64,000 nucleotides of DNA from assembly GCF_008274805.1 (NCBI RefSeq), contig NZ_CP022579.1, forward strand, positions 372,001 through 436,000, given 5' to 3'. The translations under genes were made by a program, and so were the position numbers. Source of the DNA: Oryzomicrobium terrae (GTDB lineage: Bacteria; Pseudomonadota; Gammaproteobacteria; Burkholderiales; Rhodocyclaceae). Numbering within the stretch: position 1 is the first letter of the stretch; each line of letters starts with the position of its first letter. Below are positions 1-9,551 of this stretch, piece after piece. The notes under the pieces were generated by a model. The model was given only the letters and a program-made list of their open reading frames with translations. It was not told the DNA's origin and ran no database searches.

Positions 1-110
1 TTCCTGTTTTGGCTGGCGTGCCGGGAACGGCGACGCCAGATCGGCGCAACTTCCTGGCGTCGATGCGGGTCTGATCCCAGGCAACCCTCAATCCTGCCGG
101 GAGGTGCTTC

Positions 111-401
111 ATGAACAAGGTCATCTGGGTGCTGTGGCCGTCCTTTGTTGCTGCGGTGATCGCCGAATTCGTCTTCTTCTGGGTGATCAACCCGCAGCAG
201 CTGTACTTCCTCGGCGAGCCGGTGGAAATGTCGTCCTACGCCACCTACTCGGTCGGTTTCCTGCTGTTCTGGCTGGTCTGCGCCGGCTCCAGCCTGCTCA
301 CCTGGTTCATGCTGCCGCAGCGGCCCCAGGCGGATCACCATCACGAACCGGACGGGCGCACCGCGCCGCACCACGGCTCAGGCCTGACCTCGGCGCACTG
401 A
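111..401 (+). CDS. Small two-helix membrane protein of unknown function
   Basis: Encodes 96 residues with two hydrophobic segments (about residues 5-27 and 44-68) and a polar, histidine-rich tail (HHH near residue 77) that probably lies on one side of the inner membrane. A strong ribosome binding site (GGGAGGTG) sits just before the ATG, supporting this start and a real gene. I do not recognise the family and assign no function. The stretch upstream (1-110) holds only the end of an undefined reading frame. The next gene, icmF, starts about 200 bases downstream behind its own regulatory palindrome, so cotranscription is not implied. Confidence 0.7.
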   Translation: MNKVIWVLWPSFVAAVIAEFVFFWVINPQQLYFLGEPVEMSSYATYSVGFLLFWLVCAGSSLLTWFMLPQRPQADHHHEPDGRTAPHHGSGLTSAH

Positions 402-464
402 CCGTTCCGCGCCGTCCGCGGCTGCCTGGATGGAGCCCGACGGTTGCCGGGGCGGAGCAAGTTG

Positions 465-480
465 ACGTTGACGTCAACGT
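465..480. promoter_or_regulatory. Perfect 16-bp palindrome upstream of icmF, probable MerR-type (LiuR-like) operator
   Basis: The sequence ACGTTGACGTCAACGT is its own reverse complement and lies about 120 bases before the icmF start, in otherwise unstructured GC-rich DNA. ACGT-centred palindromes of this form resemble the operators I know for LiuR, the MerR-family repressor of branched-chain amino acid and acyl-CoA catabolic genes in proteobacteria. The regulator itself is not in the window, so the assignment is inference. Confidence 0.6.
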
Positions 481-598
481 TAGCTAAGGTGCCACCACTC
501 CCCGGCCTCGATCGGACCCGTCGGGCCGGCCCCGCCCGCCTTGCGGCGCCCGGGCCGGCCCAGCCTTCCTGCCCTGCTTGCTTTCCGGAACCTCGCCC

Positions 599-3500
599 AT
601 GACCGACCTTTCCGTTGCCCACAAGCTCGTCCCCTACAAGCCCCGCCACAAGGTGCGCTTCGTCACCGCCGCCGCCCTGTTCGACGGCCACGACGCCTCG
701 ATCAACATCATGCGCCGCATCCTGCAATCCACCGGCGCCGAGGTGATCCACCTGGGGCACAACCGGTCCGTGGGCGACATTGTCAACGCCGCGTTGCAGG
801 AAGACGTGCAGGGCATCGCCATTACCTCCTACCAGGGCGGCCACGTCGAGTACTTCAAGTACATGATCGACCTGCTGCGCCAGCACGGCGGCGAGAACAT
901 CAAGGTGTTCGGCGGCGGTGGCGGGGTGATTGTGCCCTCCGAAATCGCCGAGCTGCACGACTACGGCGTGACCCGCATCTATTCCCCCGGCGACGGCCAG
1001 TCCCTGGGCCTGCAAGGCATGATCAACGAGGTGGTGGAAACCTCCGACTACGACCTGACCACCGCCGCGCCCCAGGGCGTCGAGGCCGTGCTCGCCGGGC
1101 TGCGCTCCGGCGACCGGCGCACCCTGGCCAAGGTCATCACCGCCCTGGAGAACGGCGCCTACGGCGACGACGTCAAGACTGCCCTGCGTGAGGCTGCCGC
1201 CCAGACCGCCACGCCGACCCTGGGTATCACCGGCACCGGCGGCGCCGGTAAATCGTCGCTCACCGACGAGCTGGTGCGCCGCTTCCGCCTCGACCAGGAC
1301 GACCGGCTCAAGCTCGGCATCGTCTCCATCGACCCGTCGCGCAAGCGCACCGGCGGCGCCCTGCTGGGCGACCGCATCCGCATGAACGCCATCGAGGGTG
1401 CCAACATCTACATGCGCTCCCTGGCCACCCGGGATACCGGCAGCGAGATTTCCGCCGCCCTGCCCGAGGTGATCGCCGCCTGCAAGGTGTCCGGCTTCGA
1501 CCTGCTCATCGTCGAGACCTCGGGCATCGGCCAGGGCGACGCGGCCATCGTCCCCCACGTGGACGCCTCCCTGTACGTGATGACCCCCGAGTTCGGTGCC
1601 GCCAGCCAGCTGGAGAAGATCGACATGCTCGACTTCGCCGACTTCGTGGCCATCAACAAGTTCGACCGCAAGGGCGCCGAGGATGCCCTGCGCGACGTGC
1701 GCAAGCAGTACCAGCGCAACCGGGAGCGCTTCGCCGAGCCCACCGACGCCATGCCCGTGTTCGGCACCATGGCCGCCCACTTCAACGACGACGGCGTCAC
1801 CGCCCTCTACCAGGCGCTCATCGAGCGCCTGGCCGAACTGGGCCTGACCCTCCAGCCGGGCAAGCTGCCCAAGGCGGCGGCCAAGCAGTCCTCCTACCAG
1901 CAGGCCATCGTGCCGCCCAAGCGGGTGCGCTACCTGGCCGAGATTTCCGAGGCGGTGCGCGGCTACCACGCCCACACCGACGAGCAGGTCAAACTGGCCC
2001 GGGAACGCCAGTCCCTGCGCATCTCCCGCGACCTGCTCAAGGGCTGCGACAAGCCGGTGGACGACGTGGACGAGGTGCTGACCTGGAAGGACGGCCAGCT
2101 CGATCCCAAGGCCAAGAAGCTGCTGGAGCAGTGGCCCGAGATGCAACAGGCCTATTCCGGCGACGAATACGTGGTGAAGATTCGCGACAAGGAAATCCGC
2201 ACCAAGCTGGTGTCCGAGTCCCTGTCCGGCACCAAGATCAAGAAGGTGGTGCTGCCCAAGTTCGGCGACGACGGCGAGGTGCTGCGCTTCCTGATGCGCG
2301 AGAACGTGCCCGGCTCCTTCCCCTACACCGCCGGCGTGTTCGCCTTCAAGCGCGAGGGCGAGGACCCGACCCGCATGTTCGCCGGCGAGGGCGACGCCTT
2401 CCGCACCAACCGCCGCTTCAAGCGCGTCTCCGAGGGCATGCCGGCCCACCGCCTGTCCACCGCCTTCGACTCGGTCACCCTGTACGGCTGCGACCCGGAC
2501 GAGCGTCCCGACATCTACGGCAAGATCGGCAACTCCGGCGTGTCGATCGCCACCCTGGACGACATGAAGGTGCTCTACGACGGCTTCGACCTGTGCGCGC
2601 CGACCACCTCGGTGTCGATGACCATCAACGGCCCGGCGCCGATCATCCTGGCGATGTTCTTCAACACCGCCATCGCCCAGCAGCTCGACAAGTTCAAGGC
2701 CGACAACGGCCGCGCCCCCACCGAAGACGAGGCCGAGAAGGTTCGCGAGTGGGTGCTGTCCTCGGTGCGCGGTACCGTCCAGGCCGACATCCTCAAGGAA
2801 GACCAGGGCCAGAACACCTGTATCTTCTCCACCGAGTTCGCCCTGAAGATGATGGGCGACATCCAGGAGTTCTTCGTGCACAACAAGGTGCAGAACTTCT
2901 ACTCGGTGTCGATCTCCGGCTACCACATCGCCGAAGCCGGGGCGAACCCCATCTCCCAGCTGGCCTTCACCCTGGCCAACGGCTTCACCTACGTGGAGTC
3001 CTATCTGGCCCGGGGCATGCACATCGACGACTTCGCGCCCAACCTGTCCTTCTTCTTCTCCAACGGCATGGACCCGGAATACTCGGTGATCGGCCGGGTG
3101 GCCCGCCGCATCTGGGCCGTGGCCATGAAGAACAAGTACGGCGCCAACGAGCGCAGCCAGAAGCTGAAGTACCACATCCAGACCTCGGGCCGTTCCCTGC
3201 ACGCCCAGGAGATGGACTTCAACGACATCCGCACCACGCTGCAGGCGCTGATCGCCATCTACGACAACTGCAACAGCTTGCACACCAACGCCTACGACGA
3301 GGCCATCACCACCCCGACCGAGGAGTCCGTGCGCCGCGCCATGGCCATCCAGCTCATCATCAACCGGGAATGGGGCGTGGCCAAGAACGAGAACCCCAAT
3401 CAGGGCGCCTTCATCATGGACGAGCTGACCGACCTGGTGGAAGAGGCGGTGCTCAAGGAGTTCGAGGCCATCGCCGCCCGCGGCGGGGTGCTCGGCGCCA

Positions 3501-3865
3501 TGGAAACCGGCTACCAGCGCGGCAAGATCCAGGAGGAGTCGCTGCACTACGAGCACAAAAAGCACGACGGCTCCCTGCCCATCATCGGGGTGAACACCTT
3601 CCTCAACCCGAAGGGTTCCGCCCAGGTGGAAATCGAGCTGGCCCGTTCCACCGAGGAGGAGAAGCAGTCCCAGATCCAGCGCCTGCGCGACTTCCAGTCC
3701 CGCCATCGGGCCGAATCTGGCCCGATGCTGGAGCGCCTGCAGCAAACCGCCATCGCCAACGGCAACCTGTTCGAGGTGCTGATGGATGCGGTCCAGGTTT
3801 GTTCCCTGGGGCAGATCACCACCGCCCTCTACGACGTGGGCGGCCAGTACCGGCGCAACATGTAA
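599..3865 (+). CDS. icmF: Fused isobutyryl-CoA mutase, IcmF
   Basis: A 1088-residue fusion that uses adenosylcobalamin to interconvert isobutyryl-CoA and n-butyryl-CoA; some family members also act on pivalyl-CoA/isovaleryl-CoA. The N-terminal B12-binding domain carries the axial-histidine motif DGHD (His31). A MeaB-like GTPase chaperone domain follows, with Walker A GTGGAGKS (about 212-219), the loop [11 protein letters not shown], and NKFD for base recognition (about 352). The C-terminal mutase TIM barrel includes FPYTAGVF and [12 protein letters not shown]. The ATG at 599 is preferred to an upstream in-frame TTG at 578. A strong terminator follows. The palindrome at 465-480 suggests induction with branched-chain or acyl-CoA catabolism. 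The exact substrate cannot be read from sequence alone. Confidence 0.93.
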   Translation: MTDLSVAHKLVPYKPRHKVRFVTAAALFDGHDASINIMRRILQSTGAEVIHLGHNRSVGDIVNAALQEDVQGIAITSYQGGHVEYFKYMIDLLRQHGGENIKVFGGGGGVIVPSEIAELHDYGVTRIYSPGDGQSLGLQGMINEVVETSDYDLTTAAPQGVEAVLAGLRSGDRRTLAKVITALENGAYGDDVKTALREAAAQTATPTLGITGTGGAGKSSLTDELVRRFRLDQDDRLKLGIVSIDPSRKRTGGALLGDRIRMNAIEGANIYMRSLATRDTGSEISAALPEVIAACKVSGFDLLIVETSGIGQGDAAIVPHVDASLYVMTPEFGAASQLEKIDMLDFADFVAINKFDRKGAEDALRDVRKQYQRNRERFAEPTDAMPVFGTMAAHFNDDGVTALYQALIERLAELGLTLQPGKLPKAAAKQSSYQQAIVPPKRVRYLAEISEAVRGYHAHTDEQVKLARERQSLRISRDLLKGCDKPVDDVDEVLTWKDGQLDPKAKKLLEQWPEMQQAYSGDEYVVKIRDKEIRTKLVSESLSGTKIKKVVLPKFGDDGEVLRFLMRENVPGSFPYTAGVFAFKREGEDPTRMFAGEGDAFRTNRRFKRVSEGMPAHRLSTAFDSVTLYGCDPDERPDIYGKIGNSGVSIATLDDMKVLYDGFDLCAPTTSVSMTINGPAPIILAMFFNTAIAQQLDKFKADNGRAPTEDEAEKVREWVLSSVRGTVQADILKEDQGQNTCIFSTEFALKMMGDIQEFFVHNKVQNFYSVSISGYHIAEAGANPISQLAFTLANGFTYVESYLARGMHIDDFAPNLSFFFSNGMDPEYSVIGRVARRIWAVAMKNKYGANERSQKLKYHIQTSGRSLHAQEMDFNDIRTTLQALIAIYDNCNSLHTNAYDEAITTPTEESVRRAMAIQLIINREWGVAKNENPNQGAFIMDELTDLVEEAVLKEFEAIAARGGVLGAMETGYQRGKIQEESLHYEHKKHDGSLPIIGVNTFLNPKGSAQVEIELARSTEEEKQSQIQRLRDFQSRHRAESGPMLERLQQTAIANGNLFEVLMDAVQVCSLGQITTALYDVGGQYRRNM

Positions 3866-3936
3866 GCCGGTTTCCGGCGTGTCGGTGACGATCCGGAAAC
3901 GGCATAACCCTTAGTAGTGTCCCTCGGCAGTAGCTT

Positions 3937-3975
3937 CGGCCACGGCGGCGTCAGCCCCCGTGGCCGTTTCTTTTA
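3937..3975 (+). terminator. Rho-independent terminator of icmF
   Basis: A 9-bp perfect stem (CGGCCACGG with CCGTGGCCG, 12-base loop) is followed by TTTCTTTTA, about 70 bases after the icmF stop. The rest of the 385-base gap to the bactofilin gene (about 3976-4250) shows no RNA gene or further ORF; it presumably holds the bactofilin promoter. Confidence 0.8.
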
Positions 3976-4250
3976 TGCGGCGTCTGGGTGGGGCCTGGTT
4001 GCAGGTGTTGGGTTGGCCCGACAGGGAAAAGCGTGCAAAAACAACGCATAGGCCACAGGCATTGGTTTTGCGTCGGGCCTGCCCGACGGTTTGTGCGGCG
4101 AACGTCGGCGAACGAGTGGCGAAGAAGGTGCTAATCGGCTGAAAATCAACGGCTTGGCCGAGGTGGCATGGGGTTTGCCAATGTGGGGGCTGGCGTTGCG
4201 GCACGGGCCGCGACGGTTCTTCCGTCCATCCCCTCATCCAAGGATCTTCC

Positions 4251-4904
4251 ATGCTCAACAAGCAAAGCTTTTTCGGTAAACGTGATGACGCTCCGGCGCC
4301 CCGCAACGATGCCCTGGCCCCCCGGGATACCCGCCTGGAGAACCGGGGGACGACGCCTCCCGGGCTGGCGCCGTTGGGTGCCCCGACCCGCACGCCGGCT
4401 GGTCCGGCCACCGCCAGTGTGCAGGTAAACGCGGCGGATGCGGGCAAGGCCGCCGCCAAGCCGGCCATGGCCGACGCGGTGGGCGGCAACCGCCTGATCG
4501 TCGGTCCCGACGTGAAGCTGAAGGGGGCGGAAATTCTCGACTGCGACACCCTGGTGGTGGAAGGGCGGGTCGAGGCCACCATGGATAGCCGGGTCATGCA
4601 CATCGCCGAAAAGGGCGTGTTCAGCGGCAAGGTGAGCATCGACGTGGCCGAGGTGTACGGTACCTTCGAGGGGGAGCTGACCGCCCGCCAGCAACTGGTG
4701 ATCCACGAAACCGGCCGGGTCAGCGGCACCATCCGTTACGGCAAGATCCTGATCGACGAGGGCGGCGAATTGTCCGGCGACATCAAGTCCCTGGATGCGG
4801 ATATTCCGGCGCTGACCCGAGTCGTGTCGGCCGCGTCCTTCACCGCCTCCACCGCCTCGTCCGCCCCGGCCGGCAGCCCGGCCAAGGTGGGCGCCGATGC
4901 GTGA
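4251..4904 (+). CDS. Bactofilin (polymer-forming cytoskeletal protein)
   Basis: Encodes 217 residues. A disordered Ala/Pro/Arg-rich N-terminus (1-75) precedes a bactofilin (DUF583) right-handed beta-helix at about 79-183, visible as short repeating strands (LIVGPDVKLKGAEI, LVVEGRVEATM, GVFSGKVSIDVAEVYG). A short Ala/Ser/Thr tail follows. Bactofilins polymerise without nucleotide into membrane-associated filaments and scaffold envelope, stalk or motility functions. No peptidase or peptidoglycan-hydrolase partner, often found beside bactofilins, is adjacent. The gene stands alone between icmF and a converging gene, so its specific cell-shape role is unknown. Confidence 0.88.
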   Translation: MLNKQSFFGKRDDAPAPRNDALAPRDTRLENRGTTPPGLAPLGAPTRTPAGPATASVQVNAADAGKAAAKPAMADAVGGNRLIVGPDVKLKGAEILDCDTLVVEGRVEATMDSRVMHIAEKGVFSGKVSIDVAEVYGTFEGELTARQQLVIHETGRVSGTIRYGKILIDEGGELSGDIKSLDADIPALTRVVSAASFTASTASSAPAGSPAKVGADA

Positions 4905-4946
4905 AGGCCGGTCTGCCCCCGTCGCCCGGCCTGGGCGGCGGTTGGC

Positions 4947-5735
4947 TCAGTGCAGGGTCTGGCCGGCGGCGCCGGCCTCCCCGGCGGCGGCGCGGCTGGC
5001 CTCCTGCCAGCCCAGCACGGCCTGGGTGGCCTGGGCCATGATCTGCTCCCACTGGGGTTTCGGCAGTTCCCGGCCGAGTGCGCCAAACAGTGCCTGGGTA
5101 GTCTCCAGGCCCAGTCCATCGCTGGCCAGCTGGTGGGCCAGGCAGCGGATCTGGATGTGGGCCAGGGCGTCGGCCACCAAGCGCCAGCCGACCTCGGGCA
5201 TGGTCCGGGTCAAGGCCACCATCATGCCGCCCAGCTGGCTGAGGATGGCAAACGCCTCATCCCGTTCCTCGCTGGCGATCATGGCGTGCCAGATGGCCAG
5301 GTGCAGGTCGCGGCGCAGCCCGACCTTGAAGTCGATGCCGTCGCCTTCGTTGTCCTGCAAGGCGGAAAACGCCGCCTGACAGCGCCCTTCGGCCCCGGGC
5401 GACAGGGCGTCGCGCAGCAGGCCGACCAACTCGGTCAGCCCGGCCATGGCCGAGGGGCCAAAGATCTGGGCATAGGCCAGGCCCCACTGGTCGAGGCCGG
5501 CGAGCAGCAGGGCGCGGCGCAGGATGCCGGCCTCGCCCTCGCTGCCGCCGTCGGCGGCGCCGATCCATTCTTCGATACGGGCGGCGATTTCCTTGGCCCC
5601 GGCGCGCCGGTCGGCCTCGCTGCCTTCCAGCGACAGGCGGAACAGGCGGGCGAAGGCGTCCTGGACGAGGCGGGCGGCGTAGGTTTGCAGCTCCCGGGAG
5701 GCCAGGGGGGCGAAGGTGTCGGCGGGCAGGGTCAT
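4947..5735 (-). CDS. Conserved-looking soluble protein of unknown function
   Basis: Encodes 262 residues, mostly predicted alpha-helix, with no signal peptide or membrane span and no motif I can assign to an enzyme family. The reading frame stays open upstream, but that part is low-complexity, overlaps the dispersed 40-nt repeats, and does not look like protein. The ATG at 5735 (protein beginning MTLPADTFAPLAS) is therefore preferred. The gene converges on the bactofilin gene with a 42-base gap and no clear terminator. A role cannot be inferred; it may be restricted to this bacterial group. Confidence 0.7.
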   Translation of the reverse strand: MTLPADTFAPLASRELQTYAARLVQDAFARLFRLSLEGSEADRRAGAKEIAARIEEWIGAADGGSEGEAGILRRALLLAGLDQWGLAYAQIFGPSAMAGLTELVGLLRDALSPGAEGRCQAAFSALQDNEGDGIDFKVGLRRDLHLAIWHAMIASEERDEAFAILSQLGGMMVALTRTMPEVGWRLVADALAHIQIRCLAHQLASDGLGLETTQALFGALGRELPKPQWEQIMAQATQAVLGWQEASRAAAGEAGAAGQTLH

Positions 5736-5900
5736 GGCGCAATCACAAAAGACGGGCGGCACCCACGGCGCCGCGAGGGCAGGATTGTGCCCAATGCGCC
5801 GGGGGAGGGCAAAGGGCACGGCCGGGGTGTGCCTGGCGATGGTGCGCGGTGGCAGTGCCCGAGGGGCCGTCGGGCCGTGGCGTGGCGGCGTCGGTGGCTT

Positions 5901-6017
5901 GCCCGTCCCTTCGATGCATCCTGGGGGGCTACCCGGAACGCCGCGCCAGTGCTTGATCTTGGCGATGCCACTCTGGAAAGGCGCGCCATTCCTCGAGCTT
6001 GGCGATGCCACCGCGGA
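5901..6017 (+). repeat. Dispersed 40-nt repeat, locus A (about three units)
   Basis: Two clear units start at 5941 (CCGCGCCAGTGCTTGAT...) and 5981 (GCGCGCCATTCCTCGAG...). They are exactly 40 bases apart and share GCTTGGCGATGCCA or a close variant. A third, more diverged unit precedes them at 5901-5940. The array fills much of the 434-base gap between the unknown gene ending at 5735 and ettA. Related units occur near 14204-14320, 33065, 35142 and 60939, always in this orientation. Apart from the array, 5736-6169 holds no gene I can support; the ettA promoter must lie in it. Confidence 0.65.
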
Positions 6018-6169
6018 GAAGCCCGTCCGGCCTAGGGTTCCGCCTGGTGGTGTTGGGGGCGCGGTATCGGTGCGCGCACCGCGCGGGGCCGCCCGGGGCG
6101 TGCCGGGGTGAATCCCCCGCCGCTTTCCTCCATAATCCCCGCCTTTCACGCATCAACCGGAAATCCGCA

Positions 6170-7834
6170 ATGGCCCAATACGTGATGTCGATGCTCCGCG
6201 TGAGCAAGGTCGTGCCGCCCAAGCGGCAAATCATCAAGGACATTTCCCTGTCCTTCTTCCCTGGCGCCAAGATCGGCCTGCTCGGCCTCAACGGCGCCGG
6301 CAAATCCACGGTGCTGCGCATCATGGCCGGCGTGGACAAGGAATACGAGGGCGAGGTGCAGCACTTGGCCGGCGTGCGCATCGGCTACCTGCCCCAGGAG
6401 CCCCAGCTCGACCCGACCAAGACGGTCAAGGAAGAAGTCGAATCCGGCCTGGGCGAGCTGCTCGAAGCGCGCCAGAAGCTCGAAGAGATCTACGCCGCCT
6501 ACGCCGAGCCCGACGCCGACTTCGACAAGCTGGCCGAGGAGCAGGCCCGCTACGAGGCGATCATCGCCACCGCCGGCAGCGACGTGGAAAACCAGATGGA
6601 AATCGCCGCCGACGCCCTGCGCCTGCCGCCCTGGGATGCCACCATCGGGCACCTGTCCGGCGGCGAGAAGCGTCGCGTCGCCCTGTGCAAGCTGCTGCTG
6701 TCCAAGCCGGACATGCTGCTGCTCGACGAACCGACCAACCACCTGGACGCCGAGTCGGTGGAATGGCTGGAACAGTTCCTCACCCGCTTCCCCGGCACCG
6801 TGGTGGCGGTGACCCACGACCGCTACTTCCTCGACAACGCCGCCGAGTGGATCCTCGAACTCGACCGGGGTCACGGCATCCCCTGGAAGGGTAACTACTC
6901 CAGTTGGCTGGAGCAGAAGGAGGCTCGCCTGGAGCAGGAGCAGAAGCAGGTGGACGCCCACATGAAGGCGATGAAGCAGGAACTGGAGTGGGTGCGCTCC
7001 AACCCCAAGGCCCGCCAGGCCAAGAGCAAGGCCCGTCTGTCGCGCTTCGAGGAGCTGTCCTCGGTGGAGCACCAGAAGCGCAACGAGACCCAGGAAATCT
7101 TCATCCCCGTGGCCGAGCGCCTGGGCGACAAGGTGATCGAGTTCAACGGCGTCACCAAGGCCTTCGGCGACAAGCTGCTGATGGACAACCTGAGCTTTGC
7201 CATCCCGCCCGGAGCCATCGTCGGCATCATCGGCCCCAACGGTGCCGGTAAATCGACCCTGTTCAAGATGATCACCGGCCAGCAGCAGCCCGATTCCGGC
7301 GAAGTGGTGGTGGGGCCCACCGTGCAGATGGCCTACGTGGACCAGAGCCGGGACTGCCTCGACGGCAGCAAGACCGTCTTCGACGAACTGGCCGAAGGCC
7401 GCGACATCCTGCAGATCGGCAAGTTCGAGATGCCCAGCCGGGCCTACATCGGTCGCTTCAACTTCAAGGGCGGCGACCAGCAGAAGCTGGTGGGCAACCT
7501 CTCCGGCGGCGAACGGGGCCGGCTGCACCTGGCCAAGACCCTGATGGCCGGCGGCAACGTGCTGCTGCTCGACGAACCCTCCAACGACCTGGACGTGGAA
7601 ACCCTGCGCGCCCTGGAGGACGCCCTGCTCGAATTCGCCGGCTGCGCCCTGGTGATCTCCCACGACCGCTGGTTCCTCGACCGCATCTGCACCCACATTC
7701 TGGCGGCCGAGGGCGATTCGCAATGGACCTTCTTCCCGGGCAACTACCAGGAATACGAAGAGGACAAGCGCAAGCGCCTGGGCGAAGAGGGCGCCAAGCC
7801 CAAGCGCATCCGCTACAAGCCGATCAGCCGCTGA
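6170..7834 (+). CDS. ettA: Energy-dependent translational throttle protein EttA (ABC-F ATPase)
   Basis: Encodes 554 residues, the usual length for EttA. The two ABC ATPase domains carry Walker A GLNGAGKST (about 39) and GPNGAGKST, signatures LSGGEKRR and LSGGERGR, and Walker B ends LLDEPTNHLD and LLDEPSNDLD. The linker between them is charged and helical (P-site tRNA interaction motif), and there are no transmembrane segments. ABC-F proteins bind the ribosomal E site; EttA gates the first elongation steps according to ATP/ADP level. The ATG at 6170 gives the canonical MAQYVMSMLRVSK start; the frame open upstream runs through the repeat array. A strong terminator follows at once. Confidence 0.95.
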   Translation: MAQYVMSMLRVSKVVPPKRQIIKDISLSFFPGAKIGLLGLNGAGKSTVLRIMAGVDKEYEGEVQHLAGVRIGYLPQEPQLDPTKTVKEEVESGLGELLEARQKLEEIYAAYAEPDADFDKLAEEQARYEAIIATAGSDVENQMEIAADALRLPPWDATIGHLSGGEKRRVALCKLLLSKPDMLLLDEPTNHLDAESVEWLEQFLTRFPGTVVAVTHDRYFLDNAAEWILELDRGHGIPWKGNYSSWLEQKEARLEQEQKQVDAHMKAMKQELEWVRSNPKARQAKSKARLSRFEELSSVEHQKRNETQEIFIPVAERLGDKVIEFNGVTKAFGDKLLMDNLSFAIPPGAIVGIIGPNGAGKSTLFKMITGQQQPDSGEVVVGPTVQMAYVDQSRDCLDGSKTVFDELAEGRDILQIGKFEMPSRAYIGRFNFKGGDQQKLVGNLSGGERGRLHLAKTLMAGGNVLLLDEPSNDLDVETLRALEDALLEFAGCALVISHDRWFLDRICTHILAAEGDSQWTFFPGNYQEYEEDKRKRLGEEGAKPKRIRYKPISR

Positions 7835-7860
7835 TCGCGCCAGTACGCAGACGTTGCAAC

Positions 7861-7888
7861 AAAAAACCCGCCAGTTGGCGGGTTTTTT
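7861..7888. terminator. Bidirectional rho-independent terminator between ettA and PAP2 gene
   Basis: A perfect stem AAAAAACCCGCC / GGCGGGTTTTTT with loop AGTT lies 26 bases after the ettA stop and just beyond the stop of the convergent PAP2 gene. The A-tract and T-tract make it usable from both strands. Confidence 0.9.
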
Positions 7889-7917
7889 GTTTGGGTCTGT
7901 TTGAGTTGGAACAAGGT

Positions 7918-8625
7918 CTATGGTCGGTAGCGGGCCAGCCGGTCGGCGCAGGCGCGCAGCGACAGCAGGCCGGCCACACCGCCCAGGGCGATGCCGGCCA
8001 GCATGTCCACCGCCACGTGCTGCTTGGTCGCCAGGGTTGAGTAGGCGATGGCCAGGCACCACAACCAGTTGGCGGCGTTGAGCCAGGCCGGGGCGGCGAT
8101 GCGGCGCAGCAGGGCTTGCAGCCAGCAGGCGGAGAACACGGCGGTGGCCACGTGCAGGGACGGACAGGCATTGCCGGCGGCGTCCATGCCCTTCATGAAG
8201 GCGAAGCCCGGGTATTGGCCCCAGTCGATGTTGGCCGGGGGCACGGCGGTGGGCCAGAGGTAGAAGCAGGCCAGGCCGGACAGGCAGAGCAGGGCGGCGG
8301 CGAGGCCGAAGCTGGCCAGCTCGGCTACGGTGAACAACAACAGGGTGGGCAGGGAGACGTACACCCACAGGGAGACATACACCGGCAGGGCCAGGGTGTG
8401 CACGCCGACGGCCTGGTCCAGCCACAGCAGGGGCATTTCGGTGACGGCGCCGCTGGGGTTCTTCAGCAGATGCACGTAGGCGGTGAAGAACAGGGTGATG
8501 AACACGGTGGTCCCGGATGCCTTCAGCCACCATAGGCGAAACATGGCGTACAGCAGCGGCCGGCCGCGCAGGCCGGCCAGGGGGGCGGCCTGGGGCGCAA
8601 GGAAAGGGGCGTCGCGACGCATCAT
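7918..8625 (-). CDS. PAP2-superfamily membrane phosphatase
   Basis: Encodes 235 residues with about six hydrophobic helices. The PAP2 core is present as CPSLHVATAVF (about residue 155) and TKQHVAVDMLAG, which supply the phosphatase histidines and aspartate. The first canonical motif (KxxxxxxRP) is not obvious, as in the inositol-phosphorylceramide-synthase-like subgroup. Likely role: dephosphorylation or headgroup transfer on a membrane lipid or lipid pyrophosphate at the inner membrane. Its ATG overlaps the stop of the upstream HIT gene (ATGA), so the two are translationally coupled. Substrate unknown. Confidence 0.82.
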   Translation of the reverse strand: MMRRDAPFLAPQAAPLAGLRGRPLLYAMFRLWWLKASGTTVFITLFFTAYVHLLKNPSGAVTEMPLLWLDQAVGVHTLALPVYVSLWVYVSLPTLLLFTVAELASFGLAAALLCLSGLACFYLWPTAVPPANIDWGQYPGFAFMKGMDAAGNACPSLHVATAVFSACWLQALLRRIAAPAWLNAANWLWCLAIAYSTLATKQHVAVDMLAGIALGGVAGLLSLRACADRLARYRP

Positions 8626-9077
8626 GCCGCCGGTGCGGTGCCGAGGGTGGTGCGCAGACGGGCGGCGTAGTCTTCCAGGGTGGCCCGGGGCGGGTCTTTG
8701 CGCGGCCAGCTGAGTTCGATGCCGTCGTCGCCGTGGCGAGGCAGGACGTGGATGTGGAAATGGAATACGGTCTGGTTACCTTCGACCCCGTTGGCCTGGA
8801 ACAGGCTTAGGCCCGGCGGGTCGAAGGTGTCGCGGATGGCGTGGGCGACGCGTTGGGCGGTGCGCATGGCGGCGGCCGCCTCGTCGGGCGTCAGGTCGAA
8901 CAGGGTGGCGGCGTGGCGCTTGATCGCCACCAGCACGTGACCCGGGTTAACCTGGCCGATGTCGAGGAAGGCGATGGTCTGGTCGTCTTCATAGACCGTG
9001 GAAGCGGGAATCTCGCCGGCCACCAGGCGGCAGAAAATGCACTGCCCCGGGGGGGAGGTGTCGACGAACATCGGCAT
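8622..9077 (-). CDS. HIT family nucleotide hydrolase/transferase
   Basis: Encodes 151 residues. Features typical of the Hint/HIT branch are a CxxC near the N-terminus (CIFCRL), the DIGQVNPGHVLV strand, NGxxxxQTVFH and the active-site triad HFHIHVLP. These proteins hydrolyse AMP-linked substrates such as aminoacyl- or lysyl-adenylates, or dinucleoside polyphosphates. A ribosome binding site (AGGAGAG) lies before the start; a second ATG two codons in is equally possible. The gene ends inside the start of the PAP2 gene (4-base overlap), giving a two-gene operon. Physiological substrate not evident. Confidence 0.9.
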   Translation of the reverse strand: MPMFVDTSPPGQCIFCRLVAGEIPASTVYEDDQTIAFLDIGQVNPGHVLVAIKRHAATLFDLTPDEAAAAMRTAQRVAHAIRDTFDPPGLSLFQANGVEGNQTVFHFHIHVLPRHGDDGIELSWPRKDPPRATLEDYAARLRTTLGTAPAA

Positions 9078-9187
9078 GGAGTCTCTCCTGTGCGTGCTGG
9101 GCCGTGGGCCAAAGACGCGAGCATAAAGGAGAGTGGCGCTCTGCGGCTATGGTTGCGCCGGGGCATGAGGTGCCTGCTCAAGCGCAA

Positions 9188-9209
9188 AGGCCCGCCAAAG
9201 GGCGGGCCT
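9188..9209 (-). terminator. Hairpin terminator of the gene at 9267-9551
   Basis: AGGCCCGCC and GGCGGGCCT form a 9-bp stem with a 4-base loop. Read on the minus strand it is followed by TTT. It lies about 60 bases beyond the stop of the minus-strand hypothetical gene. Confidence 0.65.
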
Positions 9210-9266
9210 GATGCCGTGTTGGCGGCGGACCGGGGCGGCGGGTGGTGCCCGCCGCGGCGGCGCAGC

Positions 9267-9551
9267 TTAGTGTTCGGCCTTGAGGCTGGCGGCGAAGACG
9301 GCTTCGCTGCGCTCGGGGAATTCGTAGGCGGCGAAGGTGCGGTGGATTTCCGCGCTGTTCACGCCGTTGCCCTGATCCTGGAAGCGGATGCCGATCTGGC
9401 GGCCGTTGGAGGCCAGGGTGGTGAAGGCATAGCGCCAACGTTGGGCTTCGGCCAGCCGTTCACGCAGTTCCTGTTCGTTGCTGATGACGACACCGGCGCG
9501 TTTCAGGGAATCCAGAAAGTCGTCGAAGGATTCGTTGCTAAGGCTGCCCAT
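9267..9551 (-). CDS. Small soluble protein of unknown function
   Basis: Encodes 94 residues starting MGSLSNESFDDFLDS. The ribosome binding site ACGGAGATAG before the ATG at 9551 favours this start over one ten codons upstream. The protein is acidic, helical at the N-terminus with a probable beta-rich C-terminal half, and has no signal peptide, cysteine motif or membrane segment. I do not recognise a family. It is transcribed alone, divergently from the acyltransferase gene, and ends at a clear hairpin. Confidence 0.75.
   Translation of the reverse strand: MGSLSNESFDDFLDSLKRAGVVISNEQELRERLAEAQRWRYAFTTLASNGRQIGIRFQDQGNGVNSAEIHRTFAAYEFPERSEAVFAASLKAEH

Noticed and set aside
1-112. Possible C-terminal end of an upstream gene
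   Set aside because: Frames ending at 74 and at 112 are both open from the edge. Neither is long enough to recognise, so no feature is called.
341-3745. 1134-residue open frame antisense to icmF
   Set aside because: Long antisense frames are expected opposite GC-rich genes. The translation is His/Val/Gly/Leu-rich with no domain, and icmF on the other strand is unambiguous.
6146-8533. 795-residue minus-strand frame across ettA and the PAP2 gene
   Set aside because: It is a composition-driven shadow. It runs through a terminator and two well-supported genes.
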